DNA of 17,300 nucleotides from an uncultured Ktedonobacteraceae bacterium (GTDB lineage Bacteria; Chloroflexota; Ktedonobacteria; Ktedonobacterales; Ktedonobacteraceae): assembly GCA_955652655.1 (NCBI GenBank), contig CATPCK010000621.1, positions 1 through 17,300 on the forward strand. The letters are read 5' to 3'. The first letter of the stretch is position 1. Every line of letters begins with the position of its first letter. The notes beneath the pieces were generated by a model. That model had not been told where the DNA came from. It ran no database searches and worked only from the letters and a program-made list of their open reading frames with translations. This document shows positions 13,674-17,300 of the stretch, piece by piece. The translations under genes and the position numbers were made by a program.

Positions 13674-14298
13674 GCTGCAATGCAAACATGACTCTCCACA
13701 ATGAAAGCAGCCCCAGGGCCTGTTGAAGTAGTTTCTGATGGGCGGGATCATTCAACCAGCGACTGACGCCGGATGGATGAGGTAGTGGCAAGAGCAACAT
13801 CCCATTGCGTTCCTCATATGTACCAATGACCTCTTCTAAACGTACCTTACCGAAAAACGCCTCGATGGCCATTGTACCCACTAGCAAAACAACTTTAGGC
13901 CGCAATAATTCTAGCTCAGCCTCTAAAAAAGGCCGGCACAGTGCGACTTCCTGTGGGGAAGGCCGTCTATCGCCATTACCCTTTGGATTGCGTCCCGGGT
14001 CACAGCGCGTCAATGAACTGAGATAGGTATGTTCGTGAAGGTACCTGGGAGGGAAACCGGCTTGTTCAAGCCACTTTTGCAGAATACTCCCACCTGGACC
14101 ACTGAACGATCGCCCCTTAGCGACAGAGCGATGGCCGGGAGCTTGACCGATGACCATGACACGATCGGTCGCACGACCCCAGACGAGGGGCTGGGCAATG
14201 GGTATATAGCCGTGTTGCTCACAGAGCCGGCATGAGAGGATACGCTGCTGGAGAGAAGTAATCGCCGCTTCTTGATCTCTGCCAGGAATTGTTGTCAT
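13660..14298 (-). CDS. Uracil-DNA glycosylase family protein (Fe-S, family 4-like)
   Basis: 212 residues of the UDG superfamily, which removes uracil or other deaminated bases from DNA. Four cysteines suited to a [4Fe-4S] cluster are present: C23-x2-C26 near the N-terminus, and C99 and C121. Motif A is VIGQAPGHRSVAKGRSFSG, followed by GPGGSILQKWLEQAGF. Motif C is PLPHPSGVSRWLN with the conserved HPS. The acidic residues that follow GEAPG in classical family 4 are replaced by HRSVAK, and C99-C121 spans about 21 residues rather than about 15. It is therefore a divergent subgroup, and uracil specificity is inferred. The ATG overlaps the flavin reductase stop by 4 bases (ATGA), so translation is probably coupled. 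Length is normal (190-230). Confidence 0.88.
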   Translation of the reverse strand: MTTIPGRDQEAAITSLQQRILSCRLCEQHGYIPIAQPLVWGRATDRVMVIGQAPGHRSVAKGRSFSGPGGSILQKWLEQAGFPPRYLHEHTYLSSLTRCDPGRNPKGNGDRRPSPQEVALCRPFLEAELELLRPKVVLLVGTMAIEAFFGKVRLEEVIGTYEERNGMLLLPLPHPSGVSRWLNDPAHQKLLQQALGLLSLWRVMFALQPGQP

Positions 14299-14894
14299 TT
14301 TGCCAGGCTGGGTTTCAGGTAGCCGGAGGCGAGATGGCGGTATTTTCCGCGATAGTAAGCGAGGGGTATCTTCTCTTCTCCAGGTTTGTTGCCGTTTAAA
14401 CTTTCTGCGCCTTCAAGGATGGTTGCGTGTAGTTGATCTTCCTCGCTCGCAAAATCGATGCGTCCGTCGGTACCCATTGCCACAACCTCGCCCAGGAAAA
14501 TGACATGATCACCACCGGGATATTCGGCCACCACCCGAGTATCAAGAAAAGCCAGCGCACCCTCAATGATTGGTGAACCGGTCGCGGCAGTATGGAAGCT
14601 GGCATGGCAGAAATGTTTAAAGCGATCTTCGGTAGAAGTGGCAAAGCAGCGCGAAAGATACTCTTGTTCATCGGTAAGAATATTTATGGCGAAAATCCCG
14701 CTTTCACGAATAGTTGGGAGGGTAGTGCTGGTAAGATCGATACACACCAATACTAACGGTGGGTCGAGGGAGACCGAGCAGAATGCATTAACGGTCAGGC
14801 CAGCGAGCGTTCCTTGATTACGTGTTGTGACGACGGTGACTCCTGTAGCGAATTGGCCTGCAACCTGCCGGAAAAAATCTCTTTCAATTGTCAT
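14295..14894 (-). CDS. Flavin reductase-like FMN-binding protein
   Basis: 199 residues of the Flavin_Reduct domain family, which bind FMN or FAD as split-barrel dimers and usually supply reduced flavin to a monooxygenase. Signature regions are VAGQFATGVTVVTT (11-24), GLTVNAFCSVSLDPPLVLVC (32-51), a central SGIFAINIL (65-73), GGDHVIFLGEVVAM and the C-terminal IPLAYYRGKYRHL. The start is set at the ATG at 14894 because AAGGA lies 10 bases upstream (14905-14909); a TTG at 14912 would add six residues and overlap that site. The gene has a strong own promoter, and its stop overlaps the start of the glycosylase gene. No partner monooxygenase is in the window. The domain assignment is secure, while the partner and substrate are unknown. 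Confidence 0.9.
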   Translation of the reverse strand: MTIERDFFRQVAGQFATGVTVVTTRNQGTLAGLTVNAFCSVSLDPPLVLVCIDLTSTTLPTIRESGIFAINILTDEQEYLSRCFATSTEDRFKHFCHASFHTAATGSPIIEGALAFLDTRVVAEYPGGDHVIFLGEVVAMGTDGRIDFASEEDQLHATILEGAESLNGNKPGEEKIPLAYYRGKYRHLASGYLKPSLAK

Positions 14895-14904
14895 GTATGA
14901 ACTG

Positions 14905-14909
14905 TCCTT
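14905..14909 (-). promoter_or_regulatory. Ribosome binding site fixing the flavin reductase start
   Basis: AAGGA on the minus strand, 10 bases before the ATG at 14894. Confidence 0.5.
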
Positions 14910-14917
14910 CAATCGGA

Positions 14918-14929
14918 CGCAGTACTGCG
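14918..14929. promoter_or_regulatory. 12-bp perfect palindrome, candidate operator
   Basis: CGCAGTACTGCG reads identically on both strands. It falls about 15-26 bases downstream of the predicted flavin reductase transcription start, where a bound repressor would block initiation or early elongation. Confidence 0.4.
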
Positions 14930-14950
14930 CGTCAGTAGCTTTTGTATAGT

Positions 14951-14979
14951 AGTATCATCCTGATTACACCTCTTGTCAA
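14951..14979 (-). promoter_or_regulatory. Sigma70-type promoter of the flavin reductase-glycosylase operon
   Basis: On the minus strand, a perfect TTGACA (14974-14979), a 17-base spacer and GATACT (14951-14956). The start near 14944 gives a leader of about 50 bases. Confidence 0.65.
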
Positions 14980-15084
14980 CTGTCCTTAAGTTCAGGCCAG
15001 TATCATAGAAGTCCGGGTGCCATGTCCCCAGATTCTTTGTCTCTTTGATCTCTTATACATTGCTAGATAATGACGATAGCCTGG

Positions 15085-15114
15085 TTGACAATAAGTAACA
15101 CCTATGCGTATACT
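15085..15114 (+). promoter_or_regulatory. Sigma70-type promoter of the ABC importer genes
   Basis: A perfect TTGACA (15085-15090), an 18-base spacer and TATACT (15109-15114). The -10 overlaps the in-frame ATG at 15104, so that ATG cannot be the start. Transcription would begin near 15121. Confidence 0.6.
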
Positions 15115-15130
15115 AGCCACAACAACGGCT

Positions 15131-16240
15131 ATGAAGACCGCAACCCAGAACGTTAAAATTGAACAACGACCAGACAAACAGTCCATAAGAGGACTGCGCA
15201 AGTTGTCGCTGCCTCTTGTTTTGCTGATTTTGAGTGGTTTATTATGTGTTGTCATCCTGGTCTCGGTGAGCTTTGGTTCAACACCGATACCCATTGGGAC
15301 GATAGCACAGATTCTCCTCAACGGAACGGGTATCTTCCATTTTGCGCGGCGGTGGGATCCAACATCTGAGATAATTATCTGGCAGGTACGGCTGCCTGTA
15401 GTGATTGGCACAGCACTGGTGGGCGCCGCGCTGGCCGTGGCAGGAGTACTCTTCCAGGGAATGCTGCGTAACCCCCTGGCTGACCCCTACCTCATGGGAA
15501 CCTCCTCTGGCGCGGCCCTGGGAGCAGCGATCGCCTTTGTGCTGCCCATTGATACTATCTATGGATCGTTTTTTTCATTGACTCCTCTTTTAGCATTTTT
15601 CGGAGCAATGCTAACGGTGCTGTTCGTTTACAGTATTGCGCGTAGTGATGGACATACGCCCGTGGTAACCCTCCTCTTAGCGGGTGTTGTGATTAATGCA
15701 GTACTGGTAGCCTTGCAGACCCTTATCTTAACGCTCAGTCCCCGTGCGCAGTTCGGTCTACAAGCACTTTTCAACTGGCTCTCTGGGGGGGTGTCGGTCA
15801 CGAGCTGGCCTCCAATCATTGTGGTGGGAACGATCATACTGGTGGGAACAGCCTTCGCACTGGCCCTTACTCGCGTGCTTGACGCCTTTGCCCTTGGTGA
15901 AGAGGGCGCGGCGCACCTGGGTCTGAATGTTGAACGACGCAAATTCGTCATTATCGTTATTGGCTCATTGTTGACAGCGGCTGCCGTCTCCATCAGCGGT
16001 TTGATTGGTTTTGTCGGATTGGTGACACCCCATGCTATGCGCCTTATGCTGGGACCGCGCCACCGTCTGCTCCTTCCTGCCTCTGCTCTTGGCGGAGCCA
16101 TCTTCCTTACGCTTGCCGATCTACTGGCGCGTGTCGTCATTGCACCCGCCGTGCTGCCCGTAGGGATCTTCACCGCACTCGTAGGGGCCCCATTTTTCCT
16201 GTTCCTGCTCAGGAGCGGCAAACGAGATTACCGGTGGTGA
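15131..16240 (+). CDS. FecCD/BtuC-type ABC importer permease (iron-siderophore, heme or cobalamin)
   Basis: 369 residues from the ATG at 15131; the family is usually 330-360. It is an inner-membrane permease with about 9-10 hydrophobic helices. Family signatures: FGSTPIPIG, IIWQVRLPVVIGTALVGAAL, NPLADPYLMGTSSGAALGAA, LLAGVVINA, WLSGGVS, the ATPase-contact region LGEEGAAHLGLNVE, then GLIGFVGLVTPHAMRLMLGP and FTALVGAPFFLFLL. Start: the ATG at 15104 lies inside the promoter. The ATG at 15131 is only about 10 bases from the predicted transcription start and has no Shine-Dalgarno. A TTG at 15203 with AAGAGGA 9 bases upstream would give a 345-residue protein starting MSLPLVLL, and this is a real alternative. 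The ATPase gene follows after one base. No binding-protein gene is visible, so iron chelate, heme and cobalamin cannot be told apart. Confidence 0.9.
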   Translation: MKTATQNVKIEQRPDKQSIRGLRKLSLPLVLLILSGLLCVVILVSVSFGSTPIPIGTIAQILLNGTGIFHFARRWDPTSEIIIWQVRLPVVIGTALVGAALAVAGVLFQGMLRNPLADPYLMGTSSGAALGAAIAFVLPIDTIYGSFFSLTPLLAFFGAMLTVLFVYSIARSDGHTPVVTLLLAGVVINAVLVALQTLILTLSPRAQFGLQALFNWLSGGVSVTSWPPIIVVGTIILVGTAFALALTRVLDAFALGEEGAAHLGLNVERRKFVIIVIGSLLTAAAVSISGLIGFVGLVTPHAMRLMLGPRHRLLLPASALGGAIFLTLADLLARVVIAPAVLPVGIFTALVGAPFFLFLLRSGKRDYRW

Positions 16241-16241
16241 C

Positions 16242-17300
16242 ATGGAAACGCGCTCTAGCACACCCCCACAGCCGCCCTTCGTGGTTGTAGATGGCGTAAC
16301 CTTTGGTTATGGGCGAGAGCCCCTCTTGTATGATGTACATTTACAGGTGCAAGCGGGCGAAATGATTGGATTGCTGGGACCCAATGGTTCAGGAAAGACA
16401 ACGTTGCTGCGCCTGCTCAGCGGCGTCTATCGTCCCCAGCAGGGCAAGATATTCCTGGAAGGTCATGATCTACAGCAATGGGGCAGGCGCAATATCGCCA
16501 GGTATATCGCAGTCGTTCCTCAAGAACTGCATATGCCCTTCGCTTTCACTGTAGAACAAATGGTGAGCCTGGGACGTACGCCGTTCGTCAACTTCTTCGG
16601 GTCGTTGGGAGCGCGTGATGAGCGGCTCATCAAGGATGCTCTGCAAGCCGCCACTATCGAAGCCCTTGCTGACCGTGTCTTTAACCAGCTCAGTGGCGGT
16701 GAGCGTCAGCGGGTGATGATTGCGATGGCCCTGGCCCAGGAACCGAGGCTTTTGCTTTTAGACGAACCGACCTCTCATCTTGACATAAAATATCAGATTG
16801 AAACGCTGGAGCTGGTGCAGCGCCTGAACAGAGAGTGGGGAGTGACGGTGATTGCCGCCATGCATGACCTCAATCTCGCGGCGCGTTATTTCCCACGGCT
16901 GCTGTTGTTTCAACGGGGCATAGTTGCCGACGCTGCCCCCGCCGAAGTATTGGAGCCGGGAGTGCTCAGGCGAGTTTATGGCGTTGACGTCCAGGTGGGT
17001 ATTTTGCGCGGCGCGGAGCATATCAGTGTCTTGCCACCAGGCAGTGAGGTCGCCGGAGAAGATCTGATCAGGGAGCATCGTCCGCGTCCGCTGATGCATG
17101 TCATGGCGGGTGGTGGTACTGGGGAAATGATGATGCGGGCCTTAGCAGATGCTCATATCCCTTTTATTGCTGGCGCCCTCAATATCGGTGATAGTGACCA
17201 TACGCTTGCCCTGCGTCTAGCCAGTGAAGTGATCACGGAACAGCCCTATGCGCCCATTTCTCAGCCAGTCCAGGAGCATGTTCGAGCAAGCCTTGCGGAA
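16242..17300 (+). CDS. FecE/BtuD-type ABC importer ATPase with C-terminal extension, 3' end cut by window edge
   Basis: 353 residues are visible with no stop before the edge. The ATPase domain covers about 12-255: Walker A GPNGSGKTT (46-54), Q-loop VVPQ (Q94), signature LSGGERQR (150-157), Walker B LLLLDEP (170-176), D-loop HLD (179-181) and switch AMHD (H208). A usual FecE/BtuD ends near 250-270 residues. Here a further segment starts at about 285 with MHVMAGGGTGEMMMRAL (glycine-rich loop after a strand), then AGALNIGDSDHTLALRLA and YAPIS, and runs off the window. It resembles a small Rossmann-like alpha/beta domain of unknown role. The ATG at 16242 is 1 base after the permease stop, and GGTGGTGA at the end of the permease gene can serve as its ribosome binding site. 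It energises the adjacent permease. Confidence 0.92.
   Translation, partial: METRSSTPPQPPFVVVDGVTFGYGREPLLYDVHLQVQAGEMIGLLGPNGSGKTTLLRLLSGVYRPQQGKIFLEGHDLQQWGRRNIARYIAVVPQELHMPFAFTVEQMVSLGRTPFVNFFGSLGARDERLIKDALQAATIEALADRVFNQLSGGERQRVMIAMALAQEPRLLLLDEPTSHLDIKYQIETLELVQRLNREWGVTVIAAMHDLNLAARYFPRLLLFQRGIVADAAPAEVLEPGVLRRVYGVDVQVGILRGAEHISVLPPGSEVAGEDLIREHRPRPLMHVMAGGGTGEMMMRALADAHIPFIAGALNIGDSDHTLALRLASEVITEQPYAPISQPVQEHVRASLAE

Noticed and set aside
15091..15131. Cobalamin riboswitch before the importer
   Set aside because: The predicted transcript starts about 10 bases before the ATG at 15131, leaving no room, and only a partial GCCAC of the B12 box is visible near 15116.
15628..16221. 197-residue minus-strand reading frame
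   Set aside because: Antisense to the FecCD permease; its Arg/Pro/Ser-rich composition is typical of a shadow of a hydrophobic membrane protein gene.
1..17300. CRISPR arrays, insertion sequences, tRNA or rRNA genes, toxin-antitoxin pairs
   Set aside because: No regularly spaced repeats, transposase motifs with inverted ends, cloverleaf-like sequence, rRNA-like stretch or small gene pair could be supported by reading either strand.

Overview
This window looks like an ordinary chromosomal stretch from a GC-moderate environmental bacterium. The best guess is a Ktedonobacter-like member of the Chloroflexota. That guess rests on three things: a giant SARP-type regulator (winged helix, BTAD, AAA ATPase, TPR) that starts with a Cys-rich YWYAYW-type module, an IscU/SufU-type scaffold of intermediate form, and an ABC ATPase with a C-terminal extension that I associate with this kind of genome. 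No rRNA, tRNA, CRISPR array, insertion sequence or prophage gene is visible. No gap between genes exceeds about 240 bases.

Layout, left to right. (1) The 3' part of a PduO-type cob(I)alamin adenosyltransferase gene enters on the + strand (2-535). (2) A thiolase-fold protein lacking both catalytic cysteines (557-1708, -) is divergent from a DUF35 zinc-ribbon/OB-fold protein (1921-2340, +). Back-to-back sigma70-type promoters lie between them, and the two products probably form one acyl-CoA enzyme complex. (3) A minus-strand run reads from right to left: a 1528-residue transcriptional regulator (3973-8559), a class I O-methyltransferase (3232-3927) and a PHP-family phosphoesterase (2415-3191). 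(4) A second, UbiE-like SAM methyltransferase (8761-9585, -) is divergent from the RecD2-type helicase gene (9753-12074, +). (5) A two-domain thiosulfate sulfurtransferase (12207-13091, +) is followed by an Fe-S scaffold protein (13202-13648, +), with a strong hairpin between them. (6) On the minus strand a flavin reductase gene (14295-14894) and a uracil-DNA glycosylase-family gene (13660-14298) overlap by 4 bases, downstream of a TTGACA promoter and a 12-bp palindrome. (7) At the right edge an iron-siderophore/cobalamin-type ABC importer begins: a FecCD/BtuC permease (15131-16240, +) and its ATPase (16242 to the edge, +), which carries an unusual C-terminal domain.

Functional themes are sulfur and Fe-S metabolism (sulfurtransferase, scaffold, Fe-S glycosylase), DNA repair (RecD2, glycosylase) and possibly cobalamin (adenosyltransferase at one end, BtuCD-type importer at the other). 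The link between the two ends is only an inference. No single multi-gene system is obviously new. The points most worth following are the domain-fused giant regulator, the cysteine-less thiolase/DUF35 pair, the scaffold protein with mixed IscU/SufU features, the flavin reductase-glycosylase operon and the ABC ATPase extension.
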